64,000 nucleotides of DNA from Diprion similis (lineage: Eukaryota; Arthropoda; Insecta; Hymenoptera; Diprionidae). Made by a program: the position numbers and the translations under genes. Location: NCBI RefSeq assembly GCF_021155765.1, contig NC_060112.1, positions 17,608,001-17,672,000 on the forward strand. Reading direction: 5' to 3'. Shown one piece after another: positions 12,482 through 24,200 of the stretch. The notes under the pieces are model-generated. The model was not told the DNA's origin. It did no database searches and saw only the letters and a list, made by a program, of their open reading frames with translations. Each line of letters begins with the position of its first letter. Positions within the stretch are counted from its first letter, which is position 1.

Positions 12482-12876
12482 AGAAACGACAGTGCCGTTT
12501 GAGAGGAAGCTTGACGAGAATGTTTTTTTCCTGATCGATGATGAAGACAGAGATGATGATCATAGCCCCGCAAAATCACAATCTGCAGAAACAGCTCAAT
12601 AAAACTTCATAGAAAAGGTTACTCCCAGTACTGGTCGTATACCACAATACTGAATAGTAAGAGTTGCCAAATTTGTATGCCCATGAGAAATATTACGCAC
12701 AGATTCGATCACTTATGCTGGTTAAAATTTTTTTTTTCAATTATCTGCGATCGTCAATGGGCCAGGAGCGATTGGCCACTATATCTGTTGAAAGCGAATT
12801 ATCTTATCGCATCGAGTACGAGGAACTTATTGCAGACTTTGTAAAAGTGAAAGCACAAAAAATATGTTTTGTGTGA
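12482..12876 (+). pseudogene. hAT-type transposase C-terminal relic
   Basis: The frame ending at 12876 carries SSMGQERLATISVESEL followed by EELIADFVKVKAQK (12727-12876). That is the pattern of the hAT C-terminal dimerisation region as found in ZMYM1-like/hAT proteins (xMxQERLxxLxxxSIExEL...LIxxFAxxKARK). Only this tail remains. A separate acidic frame just upstream (about 12470-12603, ending in a stop) may be another decayed piece, but is not clearly the same protein. No BED finger, no catalytic region and no start are present, so it is a dead fragment. Confidence 0.55.
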
Positions 12877-12903
12877 AGGGTAGGTTTGATCAAATGAAAA
12901 ATA

Positions 12904-13063
12904 TAGTGATTTGGTGTCAATATATACGGTGGGAACGACAAATCACAGGGTCCACTATCAATTCTTAGTTAATTTGTGGTTACTTTGATGTCAGTGATTT
13001 GGAGTCAATAAATACGGTGGAAATGATGAACCACGTGTTCGACTAAGAATTCTTAGTTAATTG
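12904..13063. repeat. Two-copy diverged tandem repeat
   Basis: Two units of about 71 bp, at 12904-12974 and 12992-13063. Both begin with AGTGATTTGG, carry ATACGGTGG and end with ATTCTTAGTTAATT. They directly follow the hAT relic and may be subterminal repeats of the same dead element. Confidence 0.6.
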
Positions 13064-14282
13064 TTTATAAATTCTGTATTTAAATATTTGTATCGGGAAA
13101 GGCGGGTTCTTCCAGTTTGCCGTAGATACTCGAAAGGCTAGGCACAGCGCTGGTCCTGCTACGCTGTCTGAAACCTTAGAAAGAGGCAACGAAAAATGTA
13201 TGTACCAAAATGTCAAAATAACTAGTATAGCTTTGTTGCATCATATGGCTGCGTTAATAGGCATGTCGAAGAGATTTCATTTATGCTTCATTTCTCGTTT
13301 TGAAACTAGCTGCCAACATTAAAACTCACTAGGGCAGAGGCAAGGCTATTCACGAACTTGGGAGCACAAAAGAGGTGACAGATTGTTGACAGTCCTGAGA
13401 GTTGATTTTCGAATGCACTCTTAAGGTGCTTTTAAGATCACGTCGTACATTTCAAAAACTCGCCTAAACTAGACGAGTTGCAATTCCCCTGCGGATTCAG
13501 TCCCACCGTGTTATTTCATTCGATACTAAAATCAGCGATATTAGAGTGACGTTCCGGATAATCAAATCCACTCGAGTTCCACTCAATTCTTCGGTGCGGT
13601 TGTAAAATTTTTCCACTACGCCGCGAAATCTTAGTGTAACTTCAGTTCGATTACAATTTTATTTTTTCTCTAAAGATCTAGTAGTCGGCAAAGAAAAAAA
13701 AAGCGTAAGAGGATTTACCGCTAGTATGAACTTAAAAATTGTTATATCTTTATAAAAATGTTTTTTGACTTACAATTGAATAAAGCATCACATTTAATTT
13801 GTTGAAATTGTACTCACCCGATTGAGCCATAAGTTAAAAATTGAGTCAACTCCCAGTTCTCGTGAAATCAGACAAATGTTAGGGCCAAGAAGATGTTATA
13901 TTATTCTTCTAACTAAGAAGTACCCTTTTGAAAATTCAGAGATAAAATATGGTGTAACTTATCATATAAATATATTACAAAAAAAATGGCGTTAGTACAA
14001 AAAAAGGCTCATTAAAAAAATTATTATTGAATTTAAATAATTTTTGTTATCCTTTTCTCATTAACGGAATTGATTCTCAATTTTTTTCAAAATTGACTTA
14101 ATACTTTACATGACGTATGATTTATTCATCAAGATCGATTGAACTAATTTGAAGAAAATTTTTTCTATAAAATTTGTTTATAACTTCTGTAAGAATATTT
14201 TTTTTCAAGATCATACTTGGCGTAAATTAGTCCTACAATGATGAGAATTTACTTCCCTAATGTGGACAAAATGCGAGAGAGT

Positions 14283-14653
14283 GCAGCCAATGATTATCGA
14301 AAAATTCGTGGAAAACAAATGATCGAAAACAATTCATCGAAAACACAATTTGTCCTAAACACAATTCGTCGAAAATTTTTTCTTCCAGTTTTTAACGTAA
14401 ATGTGCTCAAAATGCCGAAGTTATTCTAGCCTTTCAGGTAGCCCAAGTTATTCTAACCTTTCGGGTGCCACTGACACCTTGCATTGCAGTCCTTGCATTT
14501 TTGAACAACAGAGAGTAATTCGTCCGGTTACCCTTAACGACTAAATACTCCGTAAAATTTTCTGTGTTAATGAGTTTATTCGACGAATTGTTATTCGACG
14601 AATTGTGTTTCGACGAATTGTTTCCGACGAATTTTCTGTAGACGGCAGCCAAT
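14283..14653. mobile_element. 353-bp inverted-repeat element with 9-bp target duplication
   Basis: Element 14292-14644 is flanked by GCAGCCAAT on both sides (14283-14291 and 14645-14653). The corresponding place in unit 2 (about 20640) has a single GCAGCCAAT and no insert, so this is a proven insertion after or around the duplication. The termini form an imperfect inverted repeat made of iterated words: the right side has TTCGACGAATTGT-type words four times, and the left side has their complements (AATTCGTCGAAA and relatives). A 9-bp duplication suits Mutator-like elements, but family is not proven. No transposase. Confidence 0.75.
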
Positions 14654-15069
14654 CCGTGCTTACCCCTCATCCGCCTTCATGTAACTCAAAGAATTGATCT
14701 GACAACGGAGCATTGAGTGAGGGATTAAAGGTGACAAAGTTCTCGGTGAAAGGTGTACACATATGTGTGACTTGGAATACGATATACTTACCATAGATGA
14801 ATATTTAAAACATTAACGAAGTGTACATGTCAAACTGGCTTGGAATAGCGATTGACGATATATCTAGGAGCTGCTGAAGGTGCAGTCCGAATAACAGCTT
14901 GAAGAGCCAGTGAAATCAAGATTCGCGGCCAAGTTACCTCAAGACGAGAGCGATAAATTTGTATAAAAAAAGAGTGGGAAGTGCACTTTTTTGTGTCATA
15001 TTCCAATCCATGTAGTGCCTAGACTGCCTTTCTCACCTCGCGTTATACCAGTGCGGTTCACGAGACTAT

Positions 15070-15105
15070 TATAGAATTGCATTCTCCCCAAATTTTGAGC
15101 AGTAA
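15070..15105 (+). promoter_or_regulatory. Possible FAR-A core promoter
   Basis: TATAGAA at 15070 and CAGTAA with its A at 15101 have 31-base spacing, leaving a 5' leader of about 118 bases to the FAR-A start. The same arrangement is kept in the FAR-B copy (about 21090-21120). An alternative TATAAAAAAA lies at 14962. Weak evidence. Confidence 0.25.
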
Positions 15106-15218
15106 AAATAATCGGTCTTGTGTCGTGTACCAGCTACGGCAACGGTGCTCGTTAGACAACAGCCATACTGACAAGTAGAGTACTTTCTCAATACACCCGT
15201 CTCCCTCAGTCTGCGGAT

Positions 15219-18200
15219 ATGGAGTCACACTCCGAAATAGCGGAATGGTACCGAGGAAGATCGGTCTTTATTACCGGAGCAACAGGATTCGTTGGAAAAA
15301 CGTTGGTCGAGAAGCTTTTGCGTTCCTGCCCCGACATCGGAACGATCTTTTTGCTGATTCGTGACAAGAAGGGCACGTCCCCTCGAGACCGTGTCGAGCA
15401 GATGCTGTCGGCGTGTTTGTTCGACGAGATTCGGACCGCTCAACCAAATCCAAGAGTCAAGCTCGTCGCCATTCCAGGGGATGTTAGCGTTCCAGGTCTG
15501 GGAATAACCGCCGAAGACAGGTCGCTTCTGCAAGACACAGTATCGGTGGTTTTTCACGTCGCAGCGACAGTGAGATTCACGGAGCCGCTGCGAAAAGCGG
15601 TGGACGTAAACATCGAAGGCACCAAGGCGATGCTCCAGCTCTCTCAGGGGATGAAAAACCTCCGCGCTATTGTCCACGTATCCACAGCTTACTCCAACTG
15701 CGGCATCCCCGTCATTCGTGAACGCATCTATCCGCCACCCATGGACTTGTGTAAGGTGAAGGATTGCGTGGCTGGCCTGGATGACGAGCTTTTGGACCTA
15801 ATCACACCCAGGTTAATGAAGTTGCGTTTTCTCCACAGTTCTTATTGCTTGGTTCTAAGTATAACATTAGCACTGAATACAAACAAGGAAAGAATCACCT
15901 CTACTTATTTACTCTTGACGCATAAATGTAAATCAACAACGCCTCCGGGCGATACTTTACGCACCACGTATACCTCTTGAGATTGATTCTGACCGATTCA
16001 AGGCCATCGGTGTCACTGCTACCATCCATTCGACCTGCGTAGCAGACGAGACCGGTGACCTTGAATTGGTCAGAGTCTGCCGCGGCTTTTCAAATTTTTT
16101 TTGTTTCTTGGATTGATGTTGTGGTGTTTCGTAGTCCAACTTCAAGGTGCGGTGATTAAAAGTTTTTTCGAATTTGAAGTTTTTCAGTATCTCGCGGTGT
16201 TTATGGAAACCATTCCCACAAGTAATACCTCGAATCAATAATTTCGTTCCTTCCTCGACTGATAGTAGAATTATAGGATTCATTATTCTGGTAACTTGGA
16301 TCAGAGTAAATACCATGATGATACCTGTATCACTACTATCGTGATAAACTCTCACGATACATTCTGACGTAAGACACGGGAAAAGTGCTTCTCCACCTCT
16401 TCGTTCTCATTTTCTGTCATCAGATATAACTTCACTGACGCGCATTTTTAGGTAATTTTATCAACAATCCCAGACGACTGTTTCGCTTTTATTAGATTTC
16501 AGTTCGACAGCCAAGAAACAGTTTGGCGTGTGGTATATGCACTAGGGTGGGCGAGAAAAATAAAAAAATTTTCCTTATTCAGTTTCCGTGAAAATATCGT
16601 TCAATATGACGAATAACAAATTCTGTGAAAGTTTGAGCTCTTAATATTAATATTAAGAGGTGCTTGATCGCGATTTGTCATTTCCCATTCGAATAACACG
16701 ATCAAATTGTTTTTATTCGGAATTTTATTGCGTCCAAACAAATAAGCGAGTTGCAGAAATCAATACAGATCCGTGTAAGAAATTGAACGATCTACAAAAA
16801 AGGTCAGATGTGATTTTTCGTCACGTCGTCTCGTTGAATAGTTATCCAAGGTTAAAGTTCAACCTCAAATGGTATAAGATGACTTCGACAATTTTTTTAT
16901 ATTTCATCATAATAATGGCTCGAGAACATAAAACATCATATTTTTCGTGAGGTTCGTCAAGTATTCCACCAGAGGTATCCACCATGACGACTTGGTACAA
17001 ATCTCTGCCAAATCTTCCTCTTTGATTCGTCGACGTCCCAGATTCGAGATTCTATTATTCTAAAATGTTATGACTCCTAAACGATGCACTTTTGAGAAAG
17101 CTTCACAAAAGGATTTTAGTCGACAGGGACCCGTGAGTTAGGACATGAGGTAAAAATTTGCAAAAAGTCAAAGTGCGGGATGGGGGGGGCTTACTTCACG
17201 CTAACCACTTTGTTTCTTGAATATCGAAAGAACTGTATTCCGCCAAACCTCAATACTGGACTGCCAAACACCACCAAACATCCACGAATCGATTCCAAAA
17301 GAGAAAAGTTTGAAAATCCGAGCTGGGTGGCCCATTTTACAATAGGTCAGGGTGCCTTTTTTATGGTTCGATTTTCTTTCGAAGGTTGATCGGTAAACTG
17401 CCCAACACTTACACATTCACCAAAGCTCTTGCGGAGCATCTAGTCGCAGAGCATTCGACTCAATTGCCAATTGCCGTCGTGCGGCCTTCCATTGTCTGTG
17501 CCTCGTGGAAGGAACCGGTTCCAGGATGGACTGACAGTTACAGTGGCCCAACTTTTGCGGTGATTGCTACCGCCAAGGGACTCGTGAGCAGTATTTACGG
17601 GAAGAAGAAACTTGTTGCCGATTTTATACCCGTTGATACATGCGTCAATATTTTCATAGCTGCCGCATGGGAAATCGGTACGTTCTTCCTGGTAGTCGAT
17701 TTTTCGCCTATAGGTGTGGGTTTCCGTGGGAAAAAATCACCGTTGCTGGCTTTCAGTCTCTCGCATCCTATATTATCTACGGACATATATAGATGCTACA
17801 GTAGAAGTCAATAGTCACGGTTGAATGCCGAAAGAGAACTTTGCTTGTCCTTCCGGGTCCGACTGTCTTCATTTCAGTGATTCTTTGGTGTACACGAACG
17901 ATTTTGGCGTAACTGAGTGATCGTTGAGCATCTTTTTATGTTTAATCAGGGAGCGGAGACAACACGAGACTCGTTCCAGATATACGAGTATATAATTGTG
18001 TCTCCAGACCATTCGGTCCCATTACGTGGGGCTTGTTTGTAGAGGAAATCCATGCCTGTGAGAGGAAATATGCCCTAAGTGACGTCTTCATGATTCCATA
18101 CCTTACGATGACCGATTGCAGAATGACGCACATAGTGCTCAACGTCCTGAGGCAGGTACCCGGTGGTTTGGTAGATTACTTCACCTGGGTGTTGGGTGGA

Positions 18201-18632
18201 AAACCAAGGTGAGTGACATATACGGAAATACTGGGGCAATTATGATGGGATTGATTGATCGCGATTGTTTGCAGACTTCGCGCATCCCAAAAAAAGATAC
18301 GCGTTGTAACCGAATCATTTGAATTCTTCACAACACACGAATGGGAATTCGAGTCGACGAATGTCAAGCTATTGAGGGACCGGATGTCGCCCGAAGATCG
18401 GGAGACCTTCAATATTGACATATCGAAGATAGAATGGAGGAAGTTTATCTACAATTACTACATGGGCATTCGGCGAAATATCATGCGCGAGGAAGATAGT
18501 ACTCTTGAACACGGCAGAAAGATGATGGCCAGGAAAGCACTGATAGCGAAGACCATCCTGTTGGGCATTCTCTTCAGCATCGTACTCGGTGTCAGTAGCT
18601 TCTATAAAGTTTGGCTCCAAGGTATTCTATAA
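15219..18632 (+). CDS. Fatty acyl-CoA reductase, tandem copy A (FAR-A)
   Basis: Reduces fatty acyl-CoA to a fatty alcohol using NADPH, normally at the ER membrane, feeding wax, ether-lipid or pheromone synthesis. Four exons inferred: 15219-15811, 17385-17677, 17950-18208, 18275-18632, 500 residues. This is the usual family length. The Rossmann nucleotide motif TGATGFVG is at residues 19-26, VHVSTAYSNC near 150-160, and the catalytic YTFTK at 207-211. The C-terminal FAR region starts around FEFFTTHEWEFES and has YMGIRRNIMREED. It ends in a hydrophobic segment (GILFSIVLGVSSF) that should be a membrane anchor. Intron 1 uses a weak donor, GTTAAT. Reading through it gives an open 253-residue form ending at 15980. 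All exon phases match FAR-B and FAR-C. No disabling change seen. Confidence 0.9.
16543..16967 (+). mobile_element. Half copy of a palindromic element in FAR-A intron 1
   Basis: Begins TAGGGTGGGCGA and corresponds to the left arm of the palindromic element in FAR-B intron 1 (22563-23983). In FAR-A the sequence runs only to about GTTCGTCAAGTATTCC and then joins directly to AGGTATCCACCATGACG, which in FAR-B lies beyond the right end of the element (about 24298). The right arm, the centre and about 300 bases of flank are missing here. Confidence 0.65.
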
Positions 18633-18690
18633 ATCATTTGCAATTAAAAAAAAACATATTCAACCTCAGCTTCGTCAAGTCCAGTAAGCT

Positions 18691-18814
18691 GGTTAAACAT
18701 TAATTTGCGTGCGAAATGTAGTACGTGTCGATGTAGTAGGGGGAGGGGGGGCAAAACAGGGCACTTAACGATATTAATATACCGTAAATCTATAATATAC
18801 TTTTTCCTTGGTGT

Positions 18815-18849
<35 letters not shown>

Positions 18850-19079
18850 ATATACCGTGTATCGGCTCCGCCGATTTAATGTTCTTTCTATTGTGTCTGG
18901 TCCGTAAGGAAATTCTGTGACCTGCTATTTACATGTACATGCAGCATACACTCTTGTATTTCTGTTTTTCATAGCGATCCACAAGACGCAGTTATTAAAT
19001 TAAATTTATTATCATAATCAAGTGTTCGATTGTGCCAATTACCCTATTCCCTCCTAAACTGACCCTGGTAGACTCTGAG
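18691..19079. other. Intergenic DNA with (TA)n
   Basis: Contains a (TA)n microsatellite at about 18819-18845. Nothing else is recognised between FAR-A and the A-tailed sequence that follows. Confidence 0.4.
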
Positions 19080-19534
19080 CATCCGGCTGAAGGGGTTTGC
19101 AACCGCCACCAAAGGGTAATTCGACCGACCAGGATCGGTAAAACCCACCGTTGAACATTATAATGGCATCGGCCGTACCAGAGTGCATGAGGGGTATGAA
19201 CACCACTTCGTTACAATATCATGGGATTGTAATTGGAATCTTGCATTTTGTGCAGTTGGGAATCCACCTCCATTCGCGCATTATCAGATTGGTCGGACGA
19301 AATTGACGAAGTAGGAGGTACTTATTATCTATGGACAATTGTGAGGATGCACAGTTGAGCAATCAAGCCGCAGAGTATGTAGTGCCACCATTGTCTCTGC
19401 AAGGCATGAGATTGGTTCACGGATCTTTTCTATAGATCCTTCTTACACATCGATTGAAGTTCCGCGCGTCAACGACTGTTGACTTGGCAGTTTAAAGTTC
19501 TGCATAATCTCAATAAACAGATTAAAAAAAAAAA
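19080..19534 (+). mobile_element. A-tailed sequence, possible retroelement 3' end or retrocopy
   Basis: A GC-richer block whose plus strand ends in AATAAA (19512-19517) followed after six bases by an 11-A run (19524-19534), as in a retrotransposed transcript or the 3' end of a non-LTR element. I did not recognise the body or find a convincing target duplication. It could instead be the genuine 3' end of an unrecognised transcript. The left boundary is a guess. Confidence 0.3.
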
Positions 19535-20050
19535 GGAATCGTGATTCAAGATTAATTCATTGCTCTTCGTGCTATTATGCTCTTATTAAGCTTAGAAGAA
19601 GATTACAATCGGTATTTTCGTTGGGTTTTGAACCTCAGAACCATAAACGTGTCTTATTATTCGTCACTAAGGCCGTAGTAGGATTAAAGCACGGTTTTGC
19701 TGCCCTCGCTCGGATTTTGTCCATAGTAGGGTAGTAAATTGTTATCATTATAGAACAAATTTACCGCAAGCATGAACTTGAAGAATGTGAAATTGTTTCT
19801 TGACTTACAATTAAATAAAGTATTACATTTAATTTGTTCAAATTATGCTCACTCGATTGAGTCATAAGTTAAAAATTGAGTTAACCCCCATTTCTCGTGA
19901 AATCAGAGACTTGTTAGGGGCCAAGAAAATGTTATTTTTTTTCAACTGTGAAGTACCCTGTCGAAAATTCAAAAAAAAATATTTTGTAACTTAGGATGTG
20001 AATATATCACAGAAAAAATGGCGTTAGTACAAAAAAAGGTTCATTAAAAA

Positions 20051-20375
20051 CGGGTTGTCTGTAAAGTCGGTTTACGGACGATAATTTTACGTGATAACGT
20101 CATAAGAAAACATTGATGAAAAATTGCATACTTTTATGAATTGAATTGAATTATTATCACTGAATTATCATTATTTTGTATAATACAAAGAAGGAGTTAA
20201 TTGAAAATTACAATTTTTTCTGTAAATTAACATTTATGTATTTGCACTTTTTTTCGTACCTCGCTCTCGCTTGCACGCTCGGCTCAGGCGGAACGTTACT
20301 ATGAGTCATGCTGTTTCGTGAGTGCAGCCGGCGTTCACCGATTTATAAGACGTTATCACGTCAAAAAAATCTTTA
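20051..20375. mobile_element. Insertion specific to duplication unit 2
   Basis: After the shared TTCATTAAAAA, unit 2 carries about 325 bases absent from unit 1, beginning GGGTTGTCTGTAAAGTCGG. It holds a subterminal inverted repeat: ACGTGATAACGTCATAAG (about 20090) against TTATAAGACGTTATCACGT (about 20343-20361). Non-coding, MITE-like. Exact ends and target duplication not resolved. Confidence 0.5.
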
Positions 20376-21236
20376 TCGAATTTCGATAACTTATTCATCC
20401 TTGTCTCACTAACGTATTTGATTCTGAATTTTTTTCAAAACTGACTTAATACTTGACATAACATATATTTTATTCATTAAGATTGATTGAGCTAATTTGG
20501 AGAAAAATTTTTATTCTTCATATTTCAAGATTTGCTTATAACTTCTGTGGGAAATTTTTTTTCCAAAATCATACTTAACGTAAATTAGTCCTATAATGTT
20601 AACAATTTACTCTCCTAATATGGACCAAAACCAATTGAGTGCAGCCAATCCGTGCTTATCCTGCTTCGGCCTTTATACGTATAACTGGAAGAATTGATCT
20701 GACAACGGAGCATTGAGTGAGGGATTAAAGGTGACAAGGTTCTCGGTGAAAGGTGTACACATATGTGTGACTTGGAATACGATATACTTACCATAGATGA
20801 ATATTTAAAACATTAACGAAGTGTACATGTCGAACCGGCTTGGAATAGCGATTGACGATACATCTAGGAGCTGCTGAAGGTGCGGTCCGAATAACAGCTT
20901 TAAGAGCCAGTGAAATCAAGATTCGCGGCAGCGAATCGCCGCCATGTTACCTTAAGATGAGAGCTATAAATTTATCTAGAGAAAGAGTGGGAAGTGCACT
21001 TTTTTGTGTCATATTCCAATCCATGTAGTGTCTAGACTGCCATTCTCACCTCGCGTTATATCAGTGCGGTTCACGAGACTATTATAGAATTGCATTCTCC
21101 CTAACTTTTGAGCAGTAAAAATAATCGGTCTTGTGTCGTGTACCAGCTACGGCAACGGTGCTCGTTAGACAACAGCCATACTGACAAGTAGAGTACTTTC
21201 TCAATACACCTCAATACAATCCCTCAGTCTGCGGAT

Positions 21237-24200
21237 ATGGAGTCACACTCCGAAATAGCGGAATGGTACCGAGGAAGATCAGTCTTTATTACCGGAGCAA
21301 CAGGATTCGTTGGAAAAACGTTGGTCGAAAAGCTTCTGCGTTCCTGCCCCGACATCGGAACGATCTTTTTACTGATTCGTGACAAGAAGGGCACGTCCCC
21401 TCGAGACCGTGTCGAGCAGATGCTGTCGGCGTGTTTGTTCGACGAGATTCAGACCGCTCAACCAAATCCAAGAGTCAAGCTCGTTGCCATTCCAGGGGAT
21501 GTTCGCGTTCCAGGTCTGGGAATAACCGCCGAAGACAGGTCGCTTCTGCAAGACACAGTATCGGTGGTTTTTCACGTCGCAGCGACAGTGAGATTCACGG
21601 AGCCGCTGCGAAAAGCGGTGGACGTAAACATCGAAGGCACCAAGGCGATGCTCCAGCTCTCTCAGGGGATGAAAAACCTCCGCGCTATTGTCCACGTATC
21701 CACAGCTTACTCCAACTGCGGCATCCCCGTCATTCGTGAACGCATCTATCCGCCACCCATGGACTTGTGTAAGGTGAAGGATTGCGTGGCTGGCCTGGAT
21801 GACGAGCTTTTGGACCTAATCACACCCAGGTTAATGAAGTTGCGTTTTCTCTACAGTTCTTATTGCTTGGTTCTAAGTATAACATTAGCACTGAATACAA
21901 ACAAGGAAAGAATCACCTCTACTTATTTACTCTTGATGCATAAATGTAAATCAACAACGCCTCCGGGCGATACTTTACGCACCACGTATACCTCTTGAGA
22001 TTGATTCTGACCGATTCAAGGCCATCGGTGTCACTGCTACCATCCATTCGACCTGCGTAGCAGACGAGACCGGTGACCTTGAATTGGTCAGAGTCTGCCG
22101 CGGCTTTTCAATTTTTTTTTGTTTCTTTGATTGATTTTGTGGTGTTTCGTCGTCCAACTTCAAGGTGTGGTGGATAAAAGTTTATTCAAAATTGAAGTTT
22201 TTCAGTATCTAACGGTGTTTATGAGAACCATCCCACAAGTATTACCTCGAATCAATAAGTCCGTTCCTTCCTCGACTGAAAGTAGAATTATAGGATTCAT
22301 TATTCTGGTAACTTGGATCAGAGTAAATACCATGATGATACCTGTATCACTACTATCGTGATAAACTCTCACGATACATTCTGACGTAAGACACGGGAAA
22401 AGTGATTCTCCACCTCTTCGTTTTCATTTTCTGTCATCAGATATAACTTCGCTGACGCGTATTTTTAGGTAATTTTATCAACAATCCCAGCCGACTGTTT
22501 CGCTCTTATTAGGTTTCACTTCGACAGCCAAGAAACAGTTTGGCGTGTGGTATATGCACTAGTAGGGTGGGCGAAAAAAATTACTTTTTTTTCTTCATTT
22601 AGTTTCCCTGAAAATATCGTTCAAGATGACGAATAACAAATTCTGTGAAAGTTTGGACTCTTTATATTAATATTAAGAGGTGCTTGATCGCGATTTTTTA
22701 TTTCCCATTCGAATAACACAATCAAATTGTTTTTTTCGGAATTTTATTGCGTCCGAACAAATAAGCGAGTTGCAGAAATCAATACAGATTCCTGTAGGAA
22801 ATTGAACGATCTGCAAAAAAGGTCAGATGTGATTTTTCGTCACATCGACTCGTTAAATAGGTATCCAAGGTTAAAGAGTTCCACAATTTTTTTATATTTC
22901 ATCACGAAATAATGGCTCGAAAACATAAAACATCATATTCTTTGTAACATCTGCTTGGAAAGTGTCATTTTCGAGGGTCGTGTAGCGTGCATGAAGTGCC
23001 TTATTCCTGAATAACAGAGTTGGCGCATGCGTTCACTTGATATGCTCTATTTCCCGGTGCGTAAGATTGGTGACGCATGCGCACATTCGATATGCCCTAT
23101 TTCCCGCTGCAGCGTATCCTTGTTACCGACAGTAACGCCATCCGGCTTCAGCGACGTATGTGCGATCTCGACTATTGCCTAAATTCAGGTTTCGCAGTCG
23201 GCCGTTTTGTATCGCGTCAACCTGTCAATTCGACGTTGGTTTGCCTCTCAAATAACACGTTTCTTCGCATGTATTACTAAAAATAGCGTGTGCAGCGCGT
23301 GCGTGAAGGCGATATCTGTCTCGTGTGATTGCAGCACTCACCTCAGCGCATACGGCATTCGCGCGAGTTCTCGTGTGATTACGGTCACTCGATCTCGCGC
23401 GAATGCGCATGCACCGTGGGCTCGTGCGGCAAACTTCACACTCTTCGGATATCGCCTGCTTCACGCGCTAGCTACACAATATACTATTTCATGAAGTTCG
23501 TCAAGTATTGGTAGTACTTGGTAAAAAGTTTGATGTTTTGAAGCGGAAAATTGATGTTTTACCAAAAAATACTTGATAAACTTCACGAAAAATATGATGT
23601 TTTGGAGCCATTATTTCGTGATGAAATATAAAAAAAATTGTGGATGTTATCGTATATCATTTGAGGATGAACTTTAACCTTGAATATCTTTTAAACGAGT
23701 CGACATGGCAAAAAATCACATCGAACTTTTTTTGTAAATCGTTCAATATCCTATAGAAATATTTATTGATTTTTACATCTCGCTCATTTGTTAGAACGCA
23801 ATAAAATTATAAGGAAAAAAAAAATTACGGTTTTTATTAAAATGGGAAATCAAAAGCCGCGATTTAGCACCTCTTTGATATGAATATTAAGAGCTCATCT
23901 TTTCACGGAATTTAGTTTTCAACATCTTGAACGGAATTTGACGGAAGCTGCAGAAATTTTTTTTTTATTTTTGCCCTACCCTAATATGCACCATGTGTAT
24001 TGGTTGATCGAAAGGTGTTAATGAGAACTGAGCATATTCACGTGTCTAATGGTGTTCGCGTTTGTTGTCAGTAACGACGCCGTCTCTTCGGAGGATGATC
24101 GGAAATAATTTTATCTGCACCCGGTCGCGAGTCAGTTCCTCAAAAATCCATAACTCAAAAACGGTGCGATTTTTCCAAGCTGGGTCCCGTTGGGAAAGAA

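Larger units (their letters stand above)
13715..18690 (+). repeat. Tandem duplication unit 1 (carries FAR-A)
   Basis: Matches unit 2 at about 19755-26030. 13715-14240 is recognisably homologous but diverged. From about 14695 through most of exon 4 the match is near-identical except within intron 1. After about 18555 it becomes diverged again and fades by about 18690. Unit-specific insertions are annotated separately. Confidence 0.8.

Noticed and set aside
14434..14670. Asn/Ser-rich minus-strand frame
   Set aside because: It translates the iterated AATTCGTCG words of the inserted element, not a gene.
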